NCBI GenBank assembly: GCA_026874595.1
Contig: CM049307.1
Span: 63,020,370-63,084,369, forward strand
Source of the DNA: Sipunculus nudus
Taxonomy: Eukaryota > Annelida > Sipuncula > Golfingiida > Sipunculidae
DNA length: 64,000 bases
Direction of reading: 5' to 3'
Translations under genes and position numbers: made by a program
Shown: piece by piece, positions 42,068-55,530 of the stretch
How the letters are laid out: each line of letters begins with the position of its first letter
Position numbering within the stretch: position 1 is the stretch's first letter
Notes under the pieces: model-generated
The model's database searches: none
Told to the model about the DNA's origin: nothing
What the model saw: only the letters and a program-made list of their open reading frames with translations

Positions 42068-43147
42068 GTGGTTACCGTGGGGTCAAGATAATCCACGAAT
42101 TCATGATTCAAACGATCGAAAATTCACACGGGTCAAAGAATATCTTAACGGCTGCTGGTGGTCGACTTCATCTATAGTTATTATCGCTGGCTGAAAAGTT
42201 TTCAATAAAGGTACATTAAATTGTTTATTACTATTTAATGAATGCCATTTGTTGCTGATTAAATGAGCTGCATTGCTCTTCCTGTAAAATACTAGTAAAA
42301 CCAGGTGATTTATAATTGAAACGACGATTAATGTGTACAAAAAAATATCAAAACTTGATTTTAAATTAGCTTTTGTCACCAATCCTTTTTTCAACATTTC
42401 GGTTGAAATATTTAAGGACCATACTTCACTTCTTTCGTTATGACAATAATACACATGCTGCAATGTTCGTATAACTACACTTAACGGGACACGGCTTGTC
42501 AGAAGCTTCAAAGACAATGGCCGTGTAAACTCATTTTTCACCACACAGTCCACACTTGACTTGATATAAATTTACCTAAAGTTAGGTGATGATATACGCA
42601 TATTAATATTTCCTTTCTCCTAGTAGTCACGCGCATTTTGAGAAAATGATATGTCATTGTGTTTAATGTATTTACGTGTGGGTGATGTAGTATGTGACAT
42701 ATGTTGAGACTATAAGGCGCGGATCAAGGATGTTTTTTACGGGGGGTCAACGCAAGTGTAGATAAACATTGGGAGAATATTCCGAACAATTTACCTGTAA
42801 AGGTTTGAAATTGGTCTAAAAAAATATTGTTGGTTGAGAGCAGGGAGGGGGGGGGGGGTATCAGTTTCAGTTACTCGCTCCAGTGAACATTCAGAGAGTA
42901 AGTACCTCCGCCAGCGTGAGTACGTCACTGTTCACTCCATGCGCATCCAGATCCGGTCCACAGCGTTACTTCTGACAACCTATATATTGCCTTACCCGGA
43001 ACCCACGACTCGTACACCTTTCAACATAAACTCTCTGAAATCGACCTACACCTTACATCATTCGTCATGTGATATATATTTCACACAGACTGTTTACAAT
43101 AACTAGATCTGTGTGTAGTCGAACGATCTACCTGATACCCCCGTAAG

Positions 43148-43175
43148 CCCCCCCCCCCCCCCCCCCCCCCCCCCC
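43148..43175. repeat. Poly-C tract (28 C)
   Basis: An uninterrupted run of about 28 C followed by acacacac. Such a tract is length-unstable and hard to sequence, so the exact length is doubtful. Confidence 0.9.
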
Positions 43176-43324
43176 ACACACACCAAGTTTTCCATGCTTT
43201 GCCAAATGTTACTCTTCTGTAGTCAGCTGCTAACAAGAGTTGGTCCTATTGTATCTATGAATACAATAGTATTTAATCATTTGAATAAAAAAAAAGAAAT
43301 ATATTTCTGTTATCTAGATCACCT

Positions 43325-43372
43325 CCAAAATTTAATGGGCTATTCCTTGGGTGTGACCTAGCGGATGGTTCT
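43325..43372. repeat. Possible fragment of a widespread retroelement tail
   Basis: The phrase ccaaaatttaatgggctatt then ccttgggtgtgacct resembles a motif common near 3' ends of RTE-like elements in invertebrates. The identification is from memory of the motif and is tentative. Confidence 0.3.
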
Positions 43373-44239
43373 TTTTAGGCGTGGTCTGAGATGTGCCTGA
43401 TAACGGATGTACCGGCTTCCGGGTTGTACCTGTGGGTGCTGTTGCACTCCGGTCTCCTCATATCCTTCTCTTGCTTGCCCTCTGTGCACGCTGATGCATG
43501 GCTGAAATGACTCGATCTCTGCTTTGATTGGTGGCATCTGCGGCTTCGACTCTAAAATTTTACGCCTATAGGGAGCGCCATGGGAACGGGTCTAAGGCCC
43601 TTCTAACTGGGGCGCTCCGAGGGCCATTTCCTTAAAAACAACAATTCAACAGACTCCACGGTCTTCGGCGCAATATTAAAAAAAACCACCGCATGTAGTT
43701 TTACAATTTTACATATAGGTAAGTTGACATGTAATCTAAACTGTGTTTTTTTTTCTTTTTTTTTATATAAATATATATGTTTTAGTTTAGCAGTTATAAA
43801 CCATTATAAAATATACATTGTTTGTATCATAAGATTTTTTTTCAAATTGAAAATTCAATAAGAAAAAAAGATTAGAAACACACAATAAAAAAAGATTAGA
43901 AACACACAATAAAAAAAAACCGCTGGAGATATTTGTATATGTACTTCAATGTGATATAGTTTTTACATTCATGCATACTGTTTGCCTAATGAGAGATATA
44001 TCCCGTTAAAAAATATAAAATAAATTATTTAAAGTTTTAAATCTTCAAGTAAATTCTAAAACAATGTTCTTATATCTCATCTAACAAAGGATATTCTAAG
44101 GATTCCAAATATATATATATCATTGTGGCTAATATTAATTTTAATATGAATTCTAAAGCTAGATTAAACCAAGGTTATTTGACGATCATAAGACCTTAAT
44201 AGGCCTACATCTTCAGTTTAGCCTAGTTACCCAAACCCT

Positions 44240-44310
44240 CTACAACATTTCATTGAAATCCGTTCATAAATTTGCGTGAATTTCCCTAAAGACAAACAAA
44301 CCAACCAACC
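44240..44310 (+). repeat. Possible RTE-like 3' end
   Basis: acatttcattgaaatccgtt then gacaaacaaaccaaccaacc. The order (ttcat-gaaatccgttca, then (caaa)n) is typical of RTE-type 3' tails. Only the tail is visible. Confidence 0.4.
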
Positions 44311-45419
44311 TACGCGAAAAAGACCTTTTTGAAACCTTGTGCGGCTCCTGCGAATTGTGAAGTCCTAAGCCTATATAAGCTTCGTCAGTAAATCACTTTA
44401 ACCCAGCACTAACCAAATCACTTTAACTCATCACGTAATTAAAGTGAATTTATTAATGCAATAAATTGATATCTTACACATACACACATAATAAGGATAC
44501 CTGGAAGACGGACACAGCCATGTCAGGTTCCAATCGATATATACTGTAACGTATTTGAACACTATACTTCCGGTCCCTTTCACAAAATTCCACGGAAACC
44601 CAACCAATATCTGTCATATATTAATTATATAATCAAGTGAGACGGACAAAGATGAAGCCATATATAACCTCCATACATCCTTATTTTCTTTTCTATTACA
44701 TATATACACCAGAGATATATTTATCGTTAGACTACTTTCCTCGTCGCTTTTACTCTGATACAATCAAAAGGTAAATTTCGGAATTCCCAACTTATCTTAC
44801 ACGTTATATATAGACCTACACTTGTGTTTGAAGTTTACACGGCATGTTAGGACATATATCAGGTTCATAGTTTTCACTTTATATTCAGTTTTCATTGAGA
44901 ATTTTTTAAGTATAAAGATTGAAATCTGTATACACATAAGCCTGTCAGCCTTGGCTTTATTTGGAATAATGCATCCATGAATAGGTCTACTTATCATGAG
45001 CGATCGCATCGTAATTATTATCACGATAAAAGGCCAAGCAAATAATTCTCTTATATAATCCTTAGGCCTGCGTAATAAACATTTAAATAAAGCCGTGATT
45101 TTTAAATTTATCAGTTTTATATTAAACCTACACGGTGAACAGGATTAAGGAGACTTCCCGGTCTGTTGTTGTGTCGTCCTTGAACTATTGAAAATATTGA
45201 GTTCGTCACTACCCGTGTTCGGCGGGCAAACATGAGCGCAACAAATTATATACCTGGTGCGTCCCCTTGCGTGCATGTTTACAAAACCAGTCATACCTAC
45301 ATGCTCCAAGCCCATTAAATCTACAGAATACAACTCATCTCCCCTTGTATACCTTCCTTTCATTTTATATAGGAAGGGGGGAGCCGCATGAATAGACTTT
45401 CGGGTCCTTCCGCCCGCCT

Positions 45420-45619
45420 TTGTCACGCTTGACTGACGCCGTGTGCGGGAGGGGCGTCGCCCGTGACTTCACGGCGTGACGTCACGAGGTGAAGGGTCAT
45501 TGAGAGATACATGTCAGTACGCGAGCGATGGGAGCGAGGGGAACTGGCTTGGCCTCCAGCTGAAGTGAACAGTTTGGTTATACACGTTAGTAGATAGTGG
45601 TGTGTTGTGGCCGGCCATC
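45420..45619 (+). promoter_or_regulatory. GC-rich promoter region of the prominin-like gene
   Basis: A locally CpG-rich stretch in AT-rich surroundings, directly upstream of the ATG at 45620. It includes gaggggcgtcgcccgtg-type sequence and a full CRE. No TATA box is evident. It probably contains the transcription start and 5' UTR. Confidence 0.5.
45477..45484. promoter_or_regulatory. Palindromic CRE (TGACGTCA) before the prominin-like gene
   Basis: A perfect CREB/ATF site inside the longer palindrome cgtgacgtcacg, 136 bp before the start codon in the GC-rich region. Confidence 0.5.
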
Positions 45620-45860
45620 ATGGGGAGTTATACTGTGTGTTTTGGTGCTAAACTATTACTTGTTGCTTTGTTTGTGTTTATAATTTGTATCGTGCCAAGC
45701 AGTGCTGCCGACAACAGTAACACCACTTCAGATCAAAATACACAAAGTGAGGAAGAACCCTTACAGCGGGGCATACAGTGGTTGTATGATCTGACCAATG
45801 GATTTATCAATAGAGTACAACCAACATCATCCAAAGAATTACTAGAGAAACTGCAGCTAG
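45620..45860 (+). CDS. First coding exon of a prominin-like membrane protein (partial)
   Basis: ATG 45620 is chosen over the upstream non-ATG frame start. It opens 80 codons and the exon ends in phase 1 at CAGCTAG|GTGAGT (GT 45861). Residues 1-30 form a clear signal peptide: MGSYTVCFGAK, a run of Leu/Val/Phe/Ile, then a likely cut after SSA. A short Ser/Thr/Asn/Glu-rich stretch follows, then RGIQWLYDLTNGFINRVQPT and SSKELLEKLQL. The pattern LYDL..GFI..VQP....ELL.KL resembles the N terminus of prominins (LFELVHIFLYVVQP in human PROM1) just before the first transmembrane helix. Prominins are five-pass cholesterol-binding proteins of plasma-membrane protrusions. The signal-peptide exon is convincing. 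The prominin assignment rests on about 25 residues and is moderate. I could not identify the next exon. Confidence 0.6.
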
Positions 45861-47038
45861 GTGAGTAATTGCTTTTGTGCTGTCGATCAATACCTTAAAC
45901 AACCGCTGAAGGAAACATGGCGCACTTTGTCTAATGGCCCTCAGGGAAATATACATTGAATGTACAAAAAGGGGATGTCAATTTCAGGTCAACCGGTGCG
46001 CCGTAAAGACCCAAGTCCCCACACCTGAATGGGTTGGTTTGGAATGGAAGAGCGTTTCCCATGAAACTTCCGAAGTGAGTTATTCAGGGGCAGATGTTAT
46101 TAATGTTCTTTTTATACACGTGTTGCCTGTCACATGGTGAGCTTTTATACCTGAATGGAGCACACTGAAATTTGAATTGTTTCTTCCTGGGAACTTGTGT
46201 GTCCAGGAGCCATGAAAGTGAATCTTTGATTAAATCGTAATGTTTTCTATTTGCATTTCAGATATTCTACATGACATCCTCAAAACAACTTCCCACTTAG
46301 GCCACAAGTTTGTGTTTAATTTTAGTATCATATTCTTTAATATATGACTCATTTTCTAAAGTAAGTATGTTATTTTGTGAAAACCTGAAATATAATTTTT
46401 TATTAACTCGAATTTTTTTTCAACAGTCTGTTGGACGTTACAAGCAAATAATAATTTTTTAAAAATAATGAAAAAAAATTGAAAATGGGAAGTACCATAG
46501 TCCATCCCACCAAGGGGTTCCCATCAGGTTTTGGCTATATAATTATAAAATGTGAACATTTCTGTACAGTAGGTTACAATGGCAGGACATTACGTGAATA
46601 CCGGTAGTAAAGAATGAAACATTGGTTTAAAATTTATCAAAAATTTAATTTGCAATTTTCTTAATGTTTCCTAGTTACATGACTGACAATATTATGAGCC
46701 TGGCGTCTTTTAGCTGACTTTGTCTTATCATATTTAACATCTGTCAAAGGATGTCCTTGGCCCTGTCAGGCTGTCACTTCAGTTAACCTGTTTTACTCAG
46801 ATATTTAATTTAATGTTTAACTCTAATTCTATGTAGGGTATGGTGGTGGGTTCCTATAAACAATTAACTACTGTCAGAGTAGCTATTTTATTTACTAATA
46901 GGTATTTTTCAAAATAATAAAATATTGGCAAAAACTGATGACCACCCCTAGTTGGACTCTTTTATATTTTTAGGACGTACAGGTCTTTCTGAACATTTAC
47001 CAAATTCCACCTTTAAATGACAGAAACAGGAAAGAGGG

Positions 47039-47043
<5 letters not shown>

Positions 47044-47111
<68 letters not shown>
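47044..47111. repeat. (TA)n microsatellite
   Basis: About 34 uninterrupted TA units in the probable first intron of the prominin-like gene. Confidence 0.95.
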
Positions 47112-47116
<5 letters not shown>

Positions 47117-48425
47117 ATGGTTGGTATAAGGCTGTAGTTGTGCTAAGATTCAGAACAAGAAAGAGTGTGAAACTTAAATCTTTTTAGGATCTTAATTTTC
47201 TCTTAATTTAAACCAGTTACCAAAAGATTTTTAAGAGTCACCCTTTTTTTTACAGTTTTCCTGCAGATCAGACAGGCTTCTTGGAGAAAATAGTTGGGTT
47301 ATCTGCGACTCTTCATCCATGCTGAAAACATGTCGGTTCAAAAAGCTTATTATAAGTCATTGGTCTTTTAATAAGTGGAAAATCAATGCTTTATTTGCTA
47401 GAAAATATATTATGTTGCAGAAGGGATACATAAAATGATCTGATAATATTTACTTAAAAGTACATAAAAGAATAAAAATTGATAACTTCTTTTTATGTAT
47501 TGATTCCAGCATTATTAGGGAAGGACAGGTCTGTTCATTATAATAATGATAAGTATAAATATCATTTACTGTTCCTGTGTTAAGGAAATTTCATTTTGAA
47601 TTGACAAATTATGATCCATCAGGTCCATAATGTGTCATTCATTTTCATTAACCACAATGACTGCTATTCAGTATTCATAAATTTATGAAAGATTACATTA
47701 TAGTTCATACATGTGTGTGTATTTCATTGAAACTCTGTCATGAGGAATAAATTGGTCACAATGGAGATTGTTCATATATTCACAAAACCATGTAATTATA
47801 ATTAATAGTTGTCCTACCAGTAAGTGCGTAATTGTGTATACCATGAATCAGGTTGTACAAGGAAGTAGGTATGACATGATTCAGTTTCCTACATGAACAG
47901 CACCTAATGATGTGGAACGTTTAAATTTTACTCAATTCATTATACATGACAGTGTCTTCACTGTCTTGTTTCCTCAGGGTATGTCATCAAAATTTTAATT
48001 CTGCTTCATCACTCTTAAAGCCTCATAACAGTACTTCATCATCAAGTCCTCATCTACTTTTTTTACTCTCCGTACATTATTAATGAACTCTATTACTCTA
48101 GGTGATTCTTTTTCAGATAATTTCTTGATATGCCTCTGTGATGGAAATATGAGCTTGTTTATCTACAAGCTATTGGTAAACACAGCAAAGTTGGGAAAGG
48201 AAAAACCATGGTACCTAAGGTGGTTGGTTGCATATGTGTGGAAGTTGAAAGGTCACTGGTGTGCATCATCAAATAATTGGTGTATAATGTTTGAATCAGC
48301 ACAACCAGTTCTTCAGAAATATCACCTACCTTAATATTTTTTGTCCAAAGAGGCAAGAACACAACTTGTAATTAAAATGTGATAAATTACTGTCAGCTGC
48401 CCTCATTACTTGAAAATGTCACTTT

Positions 48426-49110
48426 TTGAAACTAGAAATCTGTATTCCAAGGAATGCAAGCCTCTTCTCTTTTGTATTCACTGTTTCAGCCCATATTACC
48501 ACATTCATTAGTGATTGTACATTTGTGAATATTCCTTGATGACATTCATGAGGCCACACCATCATCATCATCTTGGATTGCTATTAGTATGGATTTCGGT
48601 TGAATTTAGGCCTGTCCACCATGGCACATCGGTTTCAAGCTTAATTTGAAGTACATGCGTGATTGGCTGAACCATTGTTTCGTCAGCAGTGTAACCATCT
48701 GAAGACTCCAGTAGTGGACAAATCAACCTATCAGAAAGCGCATCCTCGGTTGCTATGCCATGGCTGTCTGACCCAACTACGGGGGCTTCTTGCCTGCCTA
48801 TCTCATATATTAGGCAAATAAAAAAGAGTTAGACCATATAGTGTGGAAAATGCTAGAAAATGTCAGATAAGTAATAGTTATAAGGAAATGATCCTGAAAA
48901 GTAACAAATATAACCAAAATCTACACTAATAGCAATTCAAGCTCCTGTGGTGAGGCTCTATTCACAGGAAATTCTAATTAAACCTTCATTGGCCCACTCC
49001 TGTAATATCCTGAAAATTTCATGAGAATCTGTTCATGATTGCATCAGTAATGTTATGAACAAACACACACACAAGCAGGGATGAAGACATATCCTCCTGG
49101 CGTAGGGAAG
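48426..49110 (+). mobile_element. RTE-tailed dispersed repeat, copy 2 (longest)
   Basis: Starts tgaaactagaaatctgtatt then gaatgcaagcctc and ends with cctgaaaatttcatgagaat, gttatgaacaaacacacac and gggatgaagacatatcctcc. It matches the short copy at 33538 at both ends but has about 370 bp more in the middle. A frame at 48083-48362 just upstream is unrelated. Confidence 0.6.
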
Positions 49111-49995
49111 TGAATACATGTACCAGAGGCTCACAAAGAGCTGAGGTTTTGTTGCTGGCATTGTCTCATATGAGCCTTGCTGCCATTTGGGAGGTGTGAC
49201 AATACAGGCATGGCCTGTTGTAATATCGGAATAAGGCTGGTGCACAGTATATAAACATAGATAAGTAACAGCTGGCCAGGTGTTAATCCAGGGATGTGCT
49301 TATTGTGCTGGCAAGGATGTAAAAGTCGGGCTTAATTATTCAGCAGAAGGCTTGCAGAACAGTTATTCATTTTTCTTTTGGTTTATTTACAGTACCACAC
49401 AAAAATCCATGTCATAATACAATATTGGGAAGTCTCAGGTTACTTGATATGTTGTGGCAAGTTGTTTTGTCAGCCTGATGAAATTCACCATTATATATAC
49501 ATTGATTGTTATGGTAGCCAAATTAATATGTACTTTCGGTCACCATTTCTTATGGTGCAAGTTATTCCAGACTTCTATTAATAAGTGAAAAATATTGTTT
49601 TATACATATAGATTTTTTTAATTATGTTTACAATAATAACATTAACATCATAGGCAAGTTAATGAGACTGCATGAAAATTTTACTTGATGTCCTGGCTTA
49701 TAGAAAACATTATTTACTGGAAAACTTGGAATATTTTGCTAAAAAAAAACACTTTGGAAACTTGGCTTAAAGCTAAAAATTCCATTTTAAAACAATTCTC
49801 TATGATGGAAATTCTTTTAATTTATATGTTAAAGTGTAGAATTCCAGCCGTATAATGACTGCATCTACATACCATGTCATGATACAACTTTAGTCAAGTA
49901 ATTTTCTCAAATTGTCTATACCATAAATTTTTTGTGTATTGATATTATAAAGTTACCATTATCTGTAAATCCCATGTTAGATGCAGTGTCATCTT

Positions 49996-50011
49996 GGGGG
50001 GGGGGGGGGGG
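49996..50011. repeat. Poly-G tract (16 G)
   Basis: A simple G run; its length is likely variable. Confidence 0.9.
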
Positions 50012-51234
50012 TGTAAATCATGATTTACATGAGACATGACATGAGTCAAGGACCAAAATGGTGGTTATCGTGGCTGGGTGGTCATGACAGTGGGGTAGAG
50101 GCAGTTAACCTGTTATGTATGGTATCATCACTAAATCATAGTGACCTTCCATATCCATAAGAGATATGATATGTATTTTAATGTGATAACCCTGGCACTG
50201 CTAATATTTCAGCACAGTAAATTGTCGTAAAATGTGGATTAAAGTAGATTATACAAACTCACATTCATGAGGCATAGTATCACAAGGTGTGGAGGATATT
50301 TTGTACTAGGAAGTGTTATTTAGGAAACTTAAGGGTTGATATTGCACCCTATAACCCTGGCTCAAATATTGACTCACATGTATTTATCATGTTTGGTGAA
50401 AATCTTTACTTAACAAATGGTTGGAAAAACTATTTCAAACATATGGGGTACATTTGCAAATACTGTGATATATTATGTGAGTGTTGGTGTCATATTTTAT
50501 TGTTTGCCATGTAAACATGAGAGGGCAGTAACCTTGAGGTTTTTTTCACCTGTTAAGGTTGTAACTTAAAAGCAAGCAAAGTCTTTAGTCAGCCTGTCAT
50601 ATGTCACCTTTGACCTCTTTCTAAATATTCCCATAAACTTGATATGAAGCAGACACAAGTTCCTTTCACTCGAGCATTATTATTTCAGCAATATTATCAA
50701 ATGTCATCCTTCCATCCACATGTATATAATTGATAAAAAACAATGTAATTTTGGCTTATTAGTTGTGCGTACACACAAGAACTTAATGAAAATCCATCAA
50801 TACTTCAGATTTCTAATGCAAAGATAGGGACACATAAAAAAATATGGCCATACATGGTGAGGTACAAGAATATAAGTACAACTATATCTAAAATAAAGAA
50901 CCTGGAAATTCTATGTGTCATTCTCTTTAGAGCTGATCAGTGGCCACTGGCCAGACTACTAGGTAATATCCCTATCAAGGTAATCACACCATGATCAATA
51001 TCTACTGAACAATTCTCATGTACAGTACCAGTACACTGACTTTGCTAACCATTATTGCCTTAAGGGAAGTTGTACTCCAAGGCCTGCACAGGGCGCATCA
51101 GGTTTTATGTACCATGGTAACTTGTCATTAGGGTGCAAATCAATTTAAAATTGCTGTGACCTAGTGTCCGTAGTAATACTAATGAGGCTGTAGCCTCTGG
51201 CAGGAGAGTATGTGGTCATCCCTGATCATGTGTG

Positions 51235-51500
51235 TGTTTTTGTGTTGTTCACAACATATCTCAAGCAATCCTGAACAGAATCTCATGAAATTTTCAGGGC
51301 ATTTTGGGAAAAAACCTATGAAGAATCGTTAGATTTTGGTGTGGATCCAGCATATGTTCAGGATTCAGGAATGTCATCAAGAAATATTCACAAATGTACA
51401 ATCACTTGTGTCACTTATGAACCTGGCAAAATGGACCTAATAAGTGAATGAAGAATAGGGATCTAGCCACCACAAGGGGGAGGCTTGCATTCTATTGTGA
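51235..51500 (-). mobile_element. RTE-tailed dispersed repeat, copy 3 (inverted)
   Basis: The complement reads gcaagcctcccccttgtgg, gattgtacatttgtgaatat, gatgacattcctgaatcctg, gtggatccacaccaaaatc, ctgaaaatttcatgagattc and a (caaa/cacac) tail. It matches the copies at 33538 and 48426. Orientation is opposite to both. Confidence 0.6.
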
Positions 51501-52199
51501 AAGCTTTTGAAGAACCTTTTAAAAATTGGACAGAATTTAGTGCATCCACTATCACAAAGTACGGGTATATCATATGAGATCAAAATTAAAAGGGTTGTGC
51601 CGTCTTTCCTCCGATATCTGCATGGTTGCAGTATAATTCAATTTCACATAAAATTAATGTTTAAGAAACACCTCCCAATGCCACAGTAATTACACTGTTA
51701 ATAAGGCTCATTGATAACTGAAAGGTCATTGAGGGTAAATCTTAATCATGGTCAATTCAGTTGTTTTTGCAGCTGAATTGGACCAGTTGACTGGCATGCT
51801 TTGAAGAATTTAGTTCAAAGCATAATTAATTCTTTCACCCTTGATCAATCTAATTATGATAATTGTATTTGTCTGAATCAACTACTAATTGGATTTCAAT
51901 GTCGTCCGTTTTCTGCTGATGATTGTTTAAGGAAATTATACTTGTGGTTATATGTGGTTACATATTTTATAAGAATAAAAATTTGATTAAAAGAGGTTTG
52001 TTAAATTGAGATCCCATGCTTGTAAAACACAATCCTTTATTACTATAAAACTAACTATTTCAGCTCAACACATTGGAGTAAACAGAATTGTAGGATTTCA
52101 TTTATCAATTTTGGCAATCTGTTAATTTAATTCCAAGCCTTGCACAGATAAAAAATTTAAAATTATGTGATTGAATGAAAAAAATATATAATAATTAGC

Positions 52200-53725
52200 T
52201 CAGCTGACTGTAAGTCATCTGTGCTATAGCGATCACTCTTTGTCCATCCGGCTATCCATCCGTCTGTCCGCTAACAAAGCACAAATTGTAACCACTGGAC
52301 CTGGAATCTTCTAACTTTATATCCAGAGAGGTCCATGAAAAATCTCCTTGGAAACCTGGAATTAGGTCTCTGTTACCCATATTCTTCAAGCTATGGAGCT
52401 CCGAAGTACCCACTCCCCCCAGAATAATGAAAAATTTGATACAAAAGCTCAAGTATCTGAACAACTAATGCATTGATCACCATGGTTCTTTGCAAGGATA
52501 TTGATAATGGGGTGTTACATCAGTTTTTGCAGAATGGTGGCGCCACCTGTATTTTTTCATGATTTTTTTTCTCTATCTTTGAGACCATAAAAGATGCTGT
52601 CATCTGTTAACTAGACCTAGAACCTTCTTTCCTGACAAGCAGGGAGGCCCATGAAAAGTCTCCTTGGAAACCTGAAATTAGGTCTCTGTCACCCATATTG
52701 TCTGAGCTATGGGGCTCAGGAGTACCCCCCAGAATAACTGAAATTTTGATACAAAAGCTCTGGTATCTGAACAACTAGTGCATTGATCGGCATTATTCTT
52801 TGCATGTATGTGCATCATGGAGTGTTTCATCAGTTCCTGCAGACTGGTGGTGCCACCTGGACTTCTTTGAATTTTACACATTTTTATCTTTATTTTTGAG
52901 ACCTTCAAAGATGTGGTTGTCATCCTGGGAGGTCCATAAAAAACTCCATGGAAACCTGAAATAAGGTCTCTGTTACCCATATCCTCCCAGCTATGGGGCT
53001 TAGAAGTACCTCCCGGAATAACTAAAAATTTGATACAACAGCTCCAGTATCTGAACAACTATTGCATTGATCACCCTGATTCTTTGCATGCATATTCATC
53101 ATGGAGTACATGTTTCATCAGTTGTTGAGGACTGGTGGCACCACCAAAATTAAAAAAAAATTTTAACACATTTTTTTTCTCTATTAATGAGACCTTCAAA
53201 GATGCAGTCATCCCTTAACAGGGCTCAAATTGTAACCATTGTTCCTAGAATCTTCAAACTACATCCAGGGAGATCTGTGAAAAGTCTCCTTGGAAACATA
53301 AATTAAGGTCTCTGTTATCCATATTTTCTGAGCTATGGGGCTTATAAACACCCCTCAGAATAATTGAAAATTTGATACCAAAGTAGGGCACAAATCATAA
53401 CCATGGGGCCCAGAATCTTCTAACTTGACATCCTGAGAGTTCCTCAAAAGTTCTCCCCAGAAACCTGAAATTGGGTCACAGTGACCTGTATTCTCAGAAT
53501 TTTGGGGTATGTTTGAGCACCCTAGAAACAATGCAAAATACACACAAATTGCCAGACTCCTTATGAAAGGCTGGTTGGATTGTCATCAAATTTGTTGGCT
53601 TATGGGTCTTGATGAAATTAAGCTAATATACATGAACAGTGATGCCACCTATCTTAATTAGTTGTCTGTGCAAGGACATATTATCAACATGTCAGTCGGC
53701 TGAGCGTCATGACCCATGGGTCACT
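52200..53725. mobile_element. Element with about five 310-bp tandem units
   Basis: The unit marker is an aatcttct-like phrase followed by ccagggaggtccatgaaaa and tccttggaaacctgaaatta. It recurs near 52302, 52616, 52920, 53245 and 53408, so the period is about 310 bp with a shortened last interval. The left edge carries agctcagctgactgtaagtc and the right edge gtcagtcggctgagcgtcat, a short inverted repeat (gctcagcYgactg). A last block, ctgcagactggtggtgccac, recurs in each unit. Frames read through it on the minus strand are repeat artefacts. Confidence 0.7.
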
Positions 53726-55496
53726 TTTTTTGAAATTATGGCCAGTGAAATGTCTAATTTATGGCAAAAATTTTAGAAAAATAATAACATCATTGTTTAT
53801 TTATGTACTGTGACATCAGCATTATTTAGGCCCATATAACTGTAACCACATCAGTCATACAAGCCCAGTATTTCACATGAGATGACGGAGTACTTGGCAT
53901 TGCATAGCTGATGTCTTGCCATTACTTATACATAGAGGTACATTGTTCAAACAGCTGTGTTTTAACAAAAAAACCTCACGATTATATATTTGTTTTGTTG
54001 CTGAAGATGATTCAAACCAGCAGATTCTAAATGTTGTTTTGATTTCAATAAGGTACAACTCAGTTGAATGGAAAGTTCCCAAAGCAGGTCACATGATGAG
54101 AATTCAAATTTGGTCACATGACTGACAAATATTCTGCATATTCTTGACAAAATTTGAAGTTTTTGTATATCACCCGTAAATCAAAGATAGCATTACTAAA
54201 TTATATCAAATCTTTCAAATAATTGATCTGCATATAATTTTTGCTCGTTCTATATTCCCTTGGGTTCCCGTCCAATTGATACGATTTTGTGTATATTTTA
54301 TTTAATATGATCAATTAATGATGAAATTGGGGGAAAATGGAAGGCTTGTGAAACGAAGTAAAAGTGAAAATGGTGAAATTTAAACCCTTTGATTGTGACA
54401 TGAACTACATAAACCTGCTTGGTAATAATTATGACAAATTTAAATAAATTATTAATTAACCATGCTTTCAGTTAGATTAAATGTGGGCTTCAGTTAAGTT
54501 GAATATGACATTCCACAAGATTAAACTGGTATGATAACTTCAATATTGCACACATATATCAGATCTTGTTAAATATAGAACTTATTAATAGCACAATGTT
54601 ATTTTTAACGTTACTGTATAAAGAATATTAACTGTAGTAATGTTTCAGTATGTTTTATACTGGTATTCATAATTTCCAGTTGGGTGTGTGTCTAAGATAA
54701 AATTTCCCAAATGATTACTGGGTGTATCATGAATTAACCACACTTAAGGATGTTATATTTAAAAAAAAATGAATGCCCTGTGTCACCTCAGACAAGGCCA
54801 CAATAAAAGCACATGCTCCATTCCAGTCATTTTATTTGAATGAAAATGTGATATTCTTGTGTAGTATAGTATATATTGTGAATACCACAGGGTATACATG
54901 CTATCTCTGAGTCTAATGATGGTTTCAGTAACCATGTGGGTGTCTTCAGTGTGTTTGATAAAGTTTGTCCCTTTCAGTAACAAAAACACCATCAAGTGTT
55001 GAAGCCATGGACTTTTTATCTTGTTCATGCCTTGGTGTATGTGGTTGATTATGATAACGTGTAGAACCAAGAAATAGACTTGTGCCTGTTCACCTCAGGG
55101 ACAGCTTTGATGGCTTGAAGATATTATTTACCTGATAAAACTCATGATGGTTAAGTGGCAAAATATCTCGAAACAGAGGTGATGTCTTAGATTAAATCTT
55201 TTCGAGTCAAATAAAGCAAGGTTATAATAATAATGATATATTCATGTATCCAACTTTTACCACCCATCAGTTAGACAACTTCATTACCATCATGGTAATA
55301 AAAATAAGATGAAATTTAGGATTCAGATTTTGTGGGGGTTGGGGATGGACAGCTCCATTTGACCAGGGTACAGGACGGGATTTTGACCAGGGGTCTGGAG
55401 GAGGAATGGAGTATACACCTAACAGTGATTAAAATTAATATTTAATTTATATTTAGAAAAAAAATGACCTTGATTTATATGCAGATTATTGTTTTC

Positions 55497-55530
55497 AGCT
55501 GAGCACCATGACCTATGTGTCACTTGGTCT
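55497..55530 (+). repeat. Solo end fragment of the 52200-53725 element
   Basis: gctgagcaccatgacctatg then tgtcact matches the right end of that element (gctgagcgtcatgacccatg then ggtcact), about 1.8 kb away, with no tandem core beside it. Confidence 0.5.

Noticed and set aside
42101-42553. 150-codon minus-strand frame
   Set aside because: It looks slightly glycosyltransferase- or retroelement-like at a glance, but I can name no motif and it has no supporting context.
43320-43640. GC-richer block considered as an rRNA or snRNA gene
   Set aside because: No conserved rRNA or snRNA core sequence could be recognised.
46271-46310. Candidate second exon of the prominin-like gene
   Set aside because: An acceptor-like tttgcatttcag at 46251-46262 is followed by an open phase-compatible stretch, but there is no good donor and no transmembrane segment, so it is not accepted.
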